Shown here: piece after piece, positions 42,067 through 52,800 of the stretch | How the letters are laid out: each line of letters begins with the position of its first letter | Position numbering within the stretch: the stretch's first letter is position 1 | NCBI RefSeq assembly: GCF_000226115.1 | Contig: NC_016458.1 | Coordinates: 4,498,001 to 4,562,000, forward strand | DNA from: Thermothielavioides terrestris NRRL 8126 | Lineage: Eukaryota; Ascomycota; Sordariomycetes; Sordariales; Chaetomiaceae | DNA length: 64,000 bases | Direction: 5' to 3' | Made by a program: the position numbers and the translations under genes | The notes under the pieces: generated by a model | Told to the model about the DNA's origin: nothing | Database searches by the model: none | What the model saw: only the letters and a program-made list of their open reading frames with translations

Positions 42067-43130
42067 ATGATACGCCCGAGGTTAAGGATACCGCTGCGGC
42101 CGCGTCTCGTTGCGGCGCCGGCGCAGGCGTCGTCTTTTCTGCCGATGGCCTGCTGCCGGGCACGCTCGCTGCACGCACTCGCTCCCCTCGACTACAACAT
42201 GAAAAACGAGGCGTCACAACACGGCATTGCTGACTTTTTGTCGCCCACCGCTTTCAACATCGCTTGGACCCAGTACCAGACACACCTCCTCGACAAGCTC
42301 AATGCCTTGACAGCAGGCATGTGCCTCCATGATGAACGACTGCACCTGAGCAAAGCAGGAAATAGGAAAAGTCATACTAACGTTGTTTTCCTACCCTCCG
42401 CGCAGAAACCGAGTGGGAATCCCGGCACGTCAAGGACATCGTCCTCGGCACCGCCCGCGATCCGAACCACGCGCCGACATTCAACTACGCAAGCATGATC
42501 CACAACAACCACTTCTTCTTCAAGCACCTCTCGCCCAAACCCGTCAAGATGCCCGAAGTCCTGCGCGGCCACCTCGAGAAGTCGTTCGGCTCCATCGAGA
42601 CGCTCCGCCGGGAGATGATCTTCACCGCCGCCAGCATGTTCGGCCCGGGCTTCGTCTGGCTGGTCAAGACGTCGCAGCCCGGCCTGCCCGTCGCCTTCAG
42701 GGTGCTGGCCACCTACGCCGCCGGCTCGCCCTACCCGGCCGCCCACTGGCGTCGCCAGAGCGTCGACATGAACACCGCCGTCGGCGCCACCACCGACGCC
42801 GGCATCGAGGCCGGCAAGACCTATCTGGAGAACACGGCCTACGGCGCCGGCAAGAAGATCGGCAACCCGGCCACCGAGCGCCTCAATTTCGCGCCCGGCG
42901 GCACCGACCTGGTGCCCGTGCTGTGCCTCAACACGTGGGAGCACGTGTGGTTGTGGGACTACGGCTTCGGCGCGGGGCAGGCCGGCGGCGGCAAGCTGGA
43001 GTATGCGGAGAGGTGGTGGAACCTGATCGATTGGGAGCGCGTGCAGAAGGAGGCCGACATCCAGCGGCTGGAGATGTCGTCCAACACGAGCACGCCGGTA
43101 TCGAGTCTCGCGGCGGCGGGGGCAGCGTGA
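42067..43130 (+). CDS. Mitochondrial small-subunit ribosomal protein, SOD-like (mS42/mS43, Rsm26/Mrp1 family)
   Basis: Mitoribosome component with an iron/manganese superoxide dismutase fold. Exons 42067-42316 and 42406-43130, 324 aa. The 89 bp intron has a GC-AG donor (GCATGT) with a perfect TACTAAC branch and CGCAG acceptor; only this donor keeps [15 protein letters not shown] in frame. N-terminus (about 1-35) is Arg-rich and acid-free as for import. SOD-like signatures: [15 protein letters not shown] and [15 protein letters not shown], where the usual metal ligand Asp of D-x-W-E-H is Asn, so dismutase activity is unlikely. Fungal mitoribosomes contain two such proteins that pair; I cannot tell which one this is. 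Confidence 0.88.
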
Positions 43131-44227
43131 GAGCCAACACCGCCATGTCTTGCAGTGACCCGGGAAAAAAACTGATCGGGTTTGTATACTATGAGCCGGG
43201 GAGGGCGGAAAAGCCCATCTACCACCCCTGGCGTGGGACCTGGATCTACTTGTACAAAATAGACGCTGTTGCGGAGTGCACCACGATGGAACGGAGAACG
43301 AGGCCGTCCACCAGTGATTTTTGCCGGCTCTCCCCGAGTAGTCATGCGAAAGTCGTCTTGGGAGGCATCTTGGGAGTCAGACGGACTCACCGCTGGAGCA
43401 TCACGGTGCCACTCCAGTATTGAGGTCAATTGTGACGGTGTTGGGAGAAAGCTGACAAGCGCTACGTTCGGCCGCTCAAGCAGCAGCGATGCCGCGCGCG
43501 TATCCATCACGCATTGCAGGGGCGAGGAACCAAAGTGTTGACCAACTGTTCTTCGTTTTCAGCTCGGCCTTGGCCAGGCGGGTATAATCCCAGAGACTAT
43601 CGTACACTCCCACTCGTTGGATCTCGTTCTCTGCCATCCATCCAATCCATATATCCATCATTCCATCCGTTCGCACACCCGCGTACAAACTCCAGCCCGG
43701 TCCCGTGGTATCCAAATCGCTCGAGCCCAAGTCCCGATCCCCAACTCCTACATCATGCATGCTGCTCGACCCTGTATATATACATATATATACCGGGGAG
43801 ACACCGGATATTAAGAAAAAAAAAAGAAATAAAAAAGAAAAGGAGTAAAAGAAGAAAGAAAAAGAAAAAAGGGGGCCAGGCATGTCTGACAGGCCAGTCC
43901 AAAAGTACTGCCAGACACCCCACGCTCCCTGCCACGGCCACTGCCAGTGACAGTGGCACTGCCCACTCCTCTACCCACCCATCCATCCACCCATCACCGC
44001 ATCCCTATCCAGTGTCGTCCAGAGAGAAAGCTTGTCCCAACCAGAGTCCCAACCCTCCCTCTCTCTTTGCAGCCAATACTTGCCTCGCGGCAACCTCTAG
44101 CAGCCCGAGTCACAAGAGTTTAAGAACGTAATAAAATAGCGTTTTTAAAAGAGAAGCAGAAGAAGAAGAATCGAAGTAGAAGGCTTGCCTCAAGCAAGCC
44201 GGCGTTTGAAAAAAGGGCTGCAGAGAA
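43131..44227. other. Convergent 3' region with simple repeats
   Basis: Between the mitoribosomal gene and convergent PRO1. It holds an ATCC-rich stretch around 43635-43670, a TATATACATATATATA tract near 43775-43793, a 60 bp A-rich purine tract at 43813-43875, and CATCC repeats near 43978-43997. No gene recognised. Confidence 0.5.
43813..43875 (+). repeat. Purine-rich low-complexity tract
   Basis: About 60 bases made almost only of A and G, with a few T, ending in five G. It follows a TATATA stretch and may belong to a 3' untranslated region of either convergent gene. Confidence 0.8.
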
Positions 44228-46464
44228 TCAGATGAGCAGGTAATCCCACCCCTTCATCTGCATGACATCCCGCCAGTGGATGTACTGCGTGTGTGGCTGC
44301 GACAGCGGCTGCAGGGGAGCCTCCGGCGAAGCGGGCGCTTCCGCGGCCGGGGAAGACTCCGTCTTGAGCTGCTGCTGCTGTTGCGACGATTGCGGCTGCG
44401 GCTGCGGCTGCTGCTGCTGCTGCGCCAGCTGATCGGCCCGCAGCCAGACCTCGCGCAGGAGGCAGGCGACGCGGCCGAAGCTGCCAAAGTTGGCGAGGTC
44501 GCCGAGCTGGGCGACGCGGTCGTCGAAGAAGGCGCGGAAGGGCGAGCCGGCCAGGCTGACAGAGCCGCCGATGAGGTAGACCCAGGCGAGCGAGCGGTCG
44601 AAGCCGTGGGGGCCCGAGGGCACGTGCTGCAGCACGGCGGTCAGCTTGTCGACCAGGCCGATGCAGCTCGCCTGCGCGGGCGAGAAGCCCGGCACGAGGC
44701 TGCACAGGTAGATGCGCGCGGCCAGCCGGAAGGCGGCCGTCATGTTCTTGCTGAGCTGCTTCGGGCTGAGCGAGCCGTTGGCGTTGAACGGCAGCACCGG
44801 CGGGCCCTCGCCCAGCTCGGTCAGGCCGATCTGGTCGCCCAGCACGTGCACGTGCTGGCAGAGCGTGATGTCGTCCATGCCGTCCCGCTTGAGCGCCTCG
44901 AGGCAGGCGATCTCCGAGATGAGGTACATGACGCGGTCCTCGCAGCCCATGAGCTCCCGCAGCCCCAGCGACGGGTTCACCGCCGAGAGGTGCTTCTCGC
45001 GGTACGTGTGCGCGAACGCCGGCGCGCGCCCCTGCATCGTGGCGCCGAGGATGTCGATCCACGCGGTCAGCGTCATGTTGAAGGGCGTCTGCGTCAGCGG
45101 CTCGTTCGGGTCCGACACGATGCGCGGCAGGTCGAGCTTCTGGACCAGCGAGTGCACCGCCTGGAAGTGCTGGTGCCACGGGATGTCCGGCAGCGTGTCG
45201 TCGAAGCGGCCGACGCCGCACTGGAAGAAGATCAGGCCGAGCGCGGCCTCGAGGATCTGCTGATGGTTCTCGTCCCTGTTGAGCGCGTCGCAGAGAGCCG
45301 AGATGGTCGCGTACCGATGGCGCATGATGTCGCCGTCGATCTCGTCGCCCTGCAGGCCCATCGCCGCCTTGTAATGCTGCGCGGCGATGCTCAGGCAGCA
45401 GTGCAGGTAGCCCTTGTTGTTCTGGAGCGCCGGGAGGATGAGGTCCGAGCTGACCGGCCCGTGCTGGTTCAACTCGAGGATCGGGAAGATGGTCGGGAGC
45501 ACGAATTGGACGAAGTGGTCGAGCAGCCGCTGGTCGCCCTCGTCGAGCTCGATGGCTACTTGCCTCGACGCCGTCACCGGCCCTTGCGAGAAGTCAAAGA
45601 AGTTCACGTTCAACGTCTCCTCCGTCAGCGACTCCCGCCGCTCCGAGTACACCTGCTCCGTCCATTCGCCTTCCAGAGGGAACTGGGGCAGGATGGTGCC
45701 CGGGGGCGGCGGGGTGGCGTAGGTGCTGAAGGTCGACGTCGTCGATTCGCGCAGCGTCGGGACGTCGTTAATGAACATCTGACGCTCCGTCTTGACGTCA
45801 ATCTCGTAAGGGGAATAGGGCGAGAACATGAACTCCGGGCGCATCTGCGGCGTGAAGGGGCCGAAGTCGTGGGAGCTCTGCGGGCTGTTGAAGTTGAAGC
45901 CGAAGTGCGAGTCGATCGAGGCCGACCGCGCGCGGTCAAGCGGATCTGAGAAGGTTGCCGACGTCGGGAGCGAGTGCGAGAGACCCGGCGGGGAGCCGAC
46001 CGATGTCTGGATCGTGTGCGTGTGTGTCGACTTCTCAGACAGCTTCTTGCGCTTGATGATCATCTTGATGTCGTCCTTGTGTTTCCTCCGCGCATCGTTG
46101 TTGCTCCACCACATCGGCCGCTTGTACTCGCATGCCAGACCCAGATGCTTACAGGCTGTGCACATGGGCGAACCCTCGTCGCACTTTTTCCTCCTGAGCC
46201 TGCATGTGTAGCATCCTTCATGAATAGCACAGTCAGCTTCCGGATCCGGCGAGCAGCCGTGTCGGGAGGGGGGTTTGGGGTGGGTGAGAACCAACCTGTC
46301 CTTGAGCGGCGATGCATCTGCGTCTTCTGCTTTGGGTTGGCATTGGCGCCGGCCTTGGAGGCCGACTTGCCTTTTGTTGTCGTTGTCGTTGTTGTCGTCG
46401 TGGCCATCTTGAGCTGCGATGCCTTCAAGAGCTCTCCTTGGTGGCTGGGGGGTAGTGTTGACAT
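44228..46464 (-). CDS. pro1: Zn(II)2Cys6 transcription factor PRO1/ADV-1, master regulator of sexual development
   Basis: Nuclear DNA-binding regulator required for fruiting-body development and cell fusion in Sordaria (PRO1) and Neurospora (ADV-1). Exons 46464-46296 and 46215-44228, 718 aa, with an 80 bp intron (GTTGGT...GAAG, branch GCTGAC) placed just before the zinc cluster. The join makes MHRRSRTG-CYTCRLRRKKC. Cluster: C58, C61, C68, C75, C78, C85 (CX2CX6CX6CX2CX6C) with WWSNNDARRKHKDDIKMI behind it. The fungal-specific factor domain is well conserved (LLDHFVQFVLPTIFPILE, RHRYATISALCDALNRDENH, QTPFNMTLTAWIDILGATMQ), and the C-terminus HWRDVMQMKGWDYLLI is a hallmark. A Gln-rich stretch precedes it. 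A second in-frame ATG at 46407 would drop 19 residues. The GTTGGT donor is weaker than usual but required for frame. Confidence 0.94.
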
Positions 46465-46876
46465 TTGTATCCTGTGTACCTCCTGGGGGTGGGGGGTGAC
46501 CAGGAGGGGTGGCGGCCCGGGGGGTGTGAGCTTGGGCTGGGCCGAGCAAAAGCGGGAAGGCTGATGAGCCGGGGCCCCTCGCTCCTGGTTCACGTCCAGA
46601 TGTTCCAGGGTGAAGAGGGGGTCACAATTCGAGTTCGGGGGAAGGGGGGCCTTGTCCGGGGAGTCGAGCTCGCAACCCTCCGAGCGCTCCTTGAAAACGT
46701 ATTAGATTATTGTTATCGTCGTGAATGAATGACTGGATCCGAGCAAGTCCGGCTTGCGTTTCGTGGGATCTGAACGATGGGGTAAAGACAAGTGCTGCCG
46801 GGTCGATATCGATCTGGTTGGACGGCGCAAGTAAGTCTAATTAGAACAAAAGAGAGAGAGCGTCCAAAGAGTCTGT

Positions 46877-46911
46877 TGACTGGACGGGACTGGACTGGAC
46901 TGGACTGGACG
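46877..46911 (+). repeat. GGACT pentanucleotide microsatellite
   Basis: Four uninterrupted GGACT units with degenerate flanking units, about 410 bp upstream of the PRO1 start codon. Confidence 0.8.
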
Positions 46912-49578
46912 ACACCTGGATCTCCAACTTCATTTCAGGCCTGCTCGAGGGAAGGGAGACATCTGGGCAGGCCCGAGAAGTGGGCAAATTCTTATATCTT
47001 GGCCAGCTGAGAAACGAACAGATCCGCCGGGCTCGCAGCGATCTGCTGTTTCTATTTTTGAACATTGTGGGCTAAATGCCCGCTTTCTGTATTTGGCCCA
47101 GTTTGGTGATATTTGCCCCCTTTCCGCTCTGGGTGCATGCATGCGTGGCCGTCCGCTGGTGAGCGAGGTCGGTGTCCCTCTGCACGCACTCGCACTGGGG
47201 AGGGACAAACAGGGGGTCAGGAACTGCGCTTATTGGAGCCAGTCGCCAGTGGGCAACCAATCGGCATGTCGCTGTCCCCGGAAGGGAACACCAACAATCG
47301 ACCCCACCGTCCTCGGCAGGGAGTGGGAGGCAAGTGGGAGGGTGACATCGGCGACATGGGGTCCGAGAAGGGCGGGCACCCTTGTCTTCCCCATCTCGGC
47401 CGCCCAACGACGGGGAGGCCACGGAATTCACTAAAGAGGCAGCTGCATGCATATCGAAGTCGAAGGCCGGCCGCCCATTGGTACGGGGGTCAGGCCCGCC
47501 TGCAGCGTACCATTTGGAAAAGGACTTGAGGTGACACCAGGCAGACTGCCTAAACTCGCTTGGGAAAACCTGGTCCGTCCGCTCGAACATCAGCGGCCGA
47601 AGGCTCGTCCAAGTCGTGTACTCCAAGTCGTGTACGCCGTAGATCTCCAGGCGTGCAGGCAGCTGAAGAGGCGGCCGGAGCTCAGAAGGCCGCCGGGCAG
47701 ATGAAGGGTCGTTCAGTGTCGACTTAGGTTCTTCCGTTGTCGAGATTCGAATGGCGGAGGCTGATCATCGCGAGTAGAGCAAAGGCCCTAAGCCCCAGAA
47801 ACAGCCGCTTGAGGCCGCGTTGGAGGAGGGTGGACCAATGGGCTCGACTTTGTCCCCTCTCTTGCCGATATCCCCTGCAAACTTGTATCGAGATAGTGCA
47901 TGCACATCCTCCGTGCCATCCATGGCCATGTGAGATGAGCAGCGGAATAGTGCCGGCCCTAGGTATGTATCCGTTGGGCAGTTGGCACTGGGCCAGGCAA
48001 GGGCGTTCTCAGCGAGACGCCGTAGCCAGTTGCCCGCCCAACACAGTGCATACCTCACGGGTCAAAGGAACTGCGCACTCTCTCCCGCGGCTATCGTTAC
48101 TTTGGTTGTGCCTCCACGATATGGCACACAGCACCTGCTGCCCGCTGGCAAAGCCTCACCGAAAGCCGACAGCTCGTGATTTCCCATCGGGGTTGGTGAT
48201 CCGGGCCGGCAACTGAAGGAATCCCTACGTTCAAGCACCAGCACCATTCAACGGCCTGCCCGGCCCCTCGTGACCTGATCGAACGCAGCGACTTTCCTCT
48301 CCCGTGACCGGGGAAGAAATGCCCAATCTGAGCAGGCCGCAAATCATCAAGGTCCTGCTGGCGGTCGGTATGAGATTGGCCGCCTCGCAAGCCAGTCGCT
48401 GTGCCTGTCTGGTCTTGGTTGAATGTGGCTGGCCAGCTCCTGGCTGGGGGAAGAGGCCGGGGGTGCAGGCCGGTGCAGGGCGGTGGTAGTGTACGGGTTG
48501 TGCATTGGGACAGATCCCTACTGTATGGACGCAGTATGGTATGTGTGTACCTGGTCGGGGTACCTCTGATCCTGCGGGGATCGAGCGGGCGACGCCAGGT
48601 AGCTCAGGTAGTCAAAGTGACAAGAATTCCGGGATGACGGAAGAACTGTGAAGTCAATCGCGGCCAGGTGTGAGTGTTACCCTTGGTACTTGAGCCATGG
48701 GAAAAATTTGCGCAACCATGCCATGATGCCGTGCCCGCAGTATGGGCGTGCCGACGTACCGTAGTAGCATGGCCGCACAGCGCGGAACGCCGGGTGCGAA
48801 GCATGCAACCCGAAGTGCGGTCGTGTTGTGTAACATTATGGTGTGGTGTAGGTGGTTGAGGAACAGCGGCTGACGACGTTGATTTGATGGAATGCGGCGG
48901 GGCCAGTGTGACGGCAAATCGCTCGTGCATATCAGCGTGCGGCCCGAGGGGCGGCAGCCAACCCAGATTGGCTCGCGCATCCAGATCAGCCAGGGTTTGG
49001 TGCAGGGGTCTATGCGCTAGTGGAAGGGTGCTCTGAGCAATAGCGCGGGAAGGAGCAGGGGTTGTGTTCAGATGGACCGGGGTACCGCTGGCGTGTGATC
49101 CCTGCTTTGATGCTCCCGCTCTCAGCCGGCGGGATGGAGAGGCACGGCGGGCAGCCTTGCGTGGATGGGTGGAGGGGAAGAGCGGCTCAATTCTGGCATC
49201 TCCAAGTCGATATTGCAAAGGCAACGTTAACATGAACGATGAGCACACGGTACTTAGCACTTGTCCAGCAATCTCCTCGATACCCTCGGGCGCCCTCGGG
49301 TCTCCGGTGAAAAAGCACAAATTTCAGGGCTGTTCAATGCATCTATCTGCCAACTGGTGAAGTGTACTAGTAGTGCAGAAGCCATCCCAGACTTTCTTCA
49401 GAACTCAAGCGCCAGACTATCGGATATGGCTGTGGATAGAGGTACAGATCAACTTGCATGCATTCCTTGACGCTGATGTCGGCGTCCGGCGTTGCGTCTG
49501 GTGCCTCGCACCAGCATGGAAATCGGTTGTCGGGTTGGGGGTTCCACTTGCTAGCTTGTCACCCTGACAAGTTTGAGT

Positions 49579-49820
49579 GGGCTAATTAGCCGCTGTCTGT
49601 CCGTTTTTGGACATTTACACTAGCTGGATCACCAGCTCGTGGCCAAATTAGCCCTCGGATGTGATGGGAATTAGCCCACTTGCGTCTCTGGGCTAATTAT
49701 GCCCAGAGCCGCGCGCTGTGTGACGGCAAGCAAGAGCGTTCTATTTTTATTTGCCCACGATCTCAGATCTTAACCCAGAATGTCAGTTGGCTTAATTTGC
49801 TCCCAAGACCTGGGGCTAAT
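49579..49820. promoter_or_regulatory. Cluster of GGGCTAATT-type motifs
   Basis: GGCTAATT or its complement AATTAGCC occurs five times in about 240 bp: GGCTAATTAGCC (palindrome, 49580), AAATTAGCCC (49646), GAATTAGCCC (49669), CTGGGCTAATTATGCCCAG (dyad, 49689) and GGGGCTAATTGTG (49812), plus a looser TTGGCTTAATT near 49788. Repetition in both orientations suggests a binding-site cluster; no factor is known to me for this motif. Confidence 0.35.
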
Positions 49821-52800
49821 TGTGTTTCTCTCAGGGTGCCGGCCGAGTCTCCGGGAGCAACGTCCAAGGCTTTTCACGGGCCCGACAAACCTCCGCCAAG
49901 TTCGGCGGGGGTCACCCACCGCTTCGCTCATCCTCACACTTTTGCCACGACCGCTGCCAAGCAGAACCGTATCTCCCACCACCTCACCACCTTAGCCTCA
50001 GTGCGGGCAACACGGCAAAAGATAAAAACCACGGGCTCACGGTGCCGACGGGATCGCTCAGGGTGCCATGCCACGCTGGGGCGGAAAGCAATTGTTGCGC
50101 GACCCTACGACTTATTTGACAGGATTATGCCGTCGAGATGCCTTGATGATCATGGCGAATGGCTGGCTGCCCTCGGGTTGAGGCATGAGAGATTTCTGCC
50201 CTCCCCAAGGTGAGGGGAAAGCGGCCCCCCGAATTTCCAGTTGACCGCGTCTGCCGAGCTTAGCGGGCAACTGCCTGACATGGGTAGTGACCACGACGCA
50301 GCACACGGCTCCCTTCCCCGGTTCTGGACACCGGGCCTCGCAATAATTTCATGACTGACCCAGTGCACAATTCCTCCTACACGTACGATGTATCTGAGAA
50401 CTACACTAGTTAACGGGCCATCGAAACTTACCACAGTTTGCTGCAGAGCGATCAGCTAAGTGGCGGAACTTTTGGCTCAGACAAGACAAAGTTGTCAGCT
50501 AGTGTCGCCGACGCAAGGAGGGGTGGATGTAAAATCTGGCTTCCTCAATGCGTCGGGAGAGTTGCCGGGGACACACCGGTTTGTGCAAATAATGTGCACT
50601 ATGTCGTGTTCACTGCGGAATACACCACTCAATGCGACTGCGCCGATAACGTTCGCCCTGCTCCCGTCGTGCAGATCCTCATGAAGACTCCCGGACTTCC
50701 TCCCACTCGCCGGTTCAGTGGATTTGCATTCATTGCAGGGGCGCACGGACGGCCTGCAGGCTGAAAAGAACCGGATGGGATGGGATGAACGTCGAGGATC
50801 CGCCTAAACCCGGCATCTGAGCCTGAAGGCCATCTGTGTGCGCCCGGAACCGAAAAATGGCAATAACCATGGTAACTGGACGGGTGGCTCAGCTGATTGC
50901 ATTATCATGCTAAATGATTGCTACCTACGATTACTTGGTTATTACACTAGAAGGTTAGACTTGATGCGATTCATCGTCTGGAATTCCGAGGCATCATTTA
51001 CCACAGGCCGGCTGGTGGCCCTTCCTGTTCTGGAAGTCAGCTTTCATGTGGATCTCCAAGAGATCGTTCAACCCCTCACGAGCTTTTTCAGGGATCCGCA
51101 AGCGAGAACCCCCAGGGCTGAAGTTAATGACCCACTCGCGTAACGGGGAACATGGATCATGCTGAAGATCCCGACGTGGAGATGAGATGCCCGCGCGCGC
51201 ATGGCAGGGATCTGGGAGCTTGTTAGCATGAACACGCTGGCGATGAACGTTAACTACCTTATACTACATACACTGCATCACTAGTGTGTGTTTGTGAAGT
51301 GTAGGAGATTAGACTCATGTTCGAAAATGTGATATCGACCCCATGCCGAACCAGGCCCCGGCGAAAATTTCAGAAATCCCGTCTCCTCTCGAGTCCCTTG
51401 GACAATTCCTTTCTCTGGTGTACACTAATAGCGCAGTCGAGCCAACGCACGTGCAACGCCGCGAAAATTACTCACGTCAGCTTCAGACCCCAGAAACGTG
51501 CTCTCATTCGGCGTTGTGAACAGGACCGGCCCGTGGACGGTGCGACGCTACGGACCATAGTTCCGTCGCACCTGGCCATTCACGTTCCAAACTCAACACA
51601 TTTGAAGTCAGTTGCGATATCGAGCCCTCCACTCATCATCCATCCACCACACCTCTCTGGCCGACCCGGTCGCAGCCCCCTGAAGTCATGTGAACCTAGG
51701 CTACGCAGTAAGGCCGCCAGACGGATCTTGCACAATGCTTCGGCTCCAAGCTTGACGAATAGCCGGCCGTTAAGGGTAAACGTAAGGCATGACAGAGTGG
51801 TTCGCCGCGGGGCTATCGTCGGTTTCGCGACAGACTCTCTCCGACCCCGGCATCGCGCTGGGATCACGGGTGTGCATTCCGTGTGCCTCACCAACTACGC
51901 ATTCGGGCAAGCCTGCGACGATTGGTGGCCGCTGGAACCAAGGTGGTTGAACCTGGGCGCCGCGGTCAGAAGACATGTGAACCTGGGTTGGTAACTGCTC
52001 TGATGCATGCAGAGAGCCGTTGAGTGCGTTCGGGAGGCCGGGACCGACCGTTGACCGCCCCACGCGACGTACGATCTTCGGGGTCTCGGACAGAGTCTCT
52101 GACCTCGTTGCCGCTGATGACGCTCTAGAAGACCAGAGCGAGACCTTCGGAAGCACACGAGGTAACTCAGACAGGTACTTCTGAGACAATCAGAGCCGGA
52201 CAATATGCGTCGAAGACAGGACTTGGCCCTTCCGTTGAACAGAGCTCGGGAGACACAGAAGTCGGTGTGCTCGCTGTCCCACTTGGAGGAGTTCCCGACG
52301 GAGCCCCCACCATCAAGCGAGTCCTCAGCCGGTGGACCAAGGATGCGATGAGGGGTTACCTTTCGGCCGAGACCGAGTGATGATGCCGTACGGCTTGTGG
52401 TTCCGATTCCACCGGCCGAGCATCAGTTAGGGACTGAGTGGAGTTCATTAGGTTGTGAGAGGCTGGCATGCAATTGCGGCGCGCGCAGTGAAGATCACGA
52501 AGATCCGAGGCGGGGTAAGAATCCTTGTATGTACGAGAAGCTGACCACAGGGCTGTTCCGGAATCAGACAACTTGCTGCAGTGGAGAGGATCTTGGTATT
52601 GAAGCAAAGGAAAAAAATGAAGGGGAAGTACAGAGAAGTCGCCCGCTCGTTGGCCTCTTCAACTTCGCTGAAGGGGATTATTCGAGACGTTCGAGTCACT
52701 GAGAGGTGCTGTTGACGTGGAAGGGTTCAATAACATGCAGGGACTGAACTCACGAGTCAGATACTGTGTATCTAAACGGGAGCAACCGGCTTCTGCGAGA

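Noticed and set aside
44276..45949. Plus-strand frame of 557 codons opposite PRO1
   Set aside because: Opposite a firmly identified gene; arises from GC-rich third positions.
48604..49320. Minus-strand 238-codon frame in the gene-poor region
   Set aside because: His/Thr/Arg-rich random-looking sequence without domain, start context or introns.
51317..51994. Plus-strand 225-codon frame in the gene-poor region
   Set aside because: Composition like translated noncoding DNA; no motif recognised.
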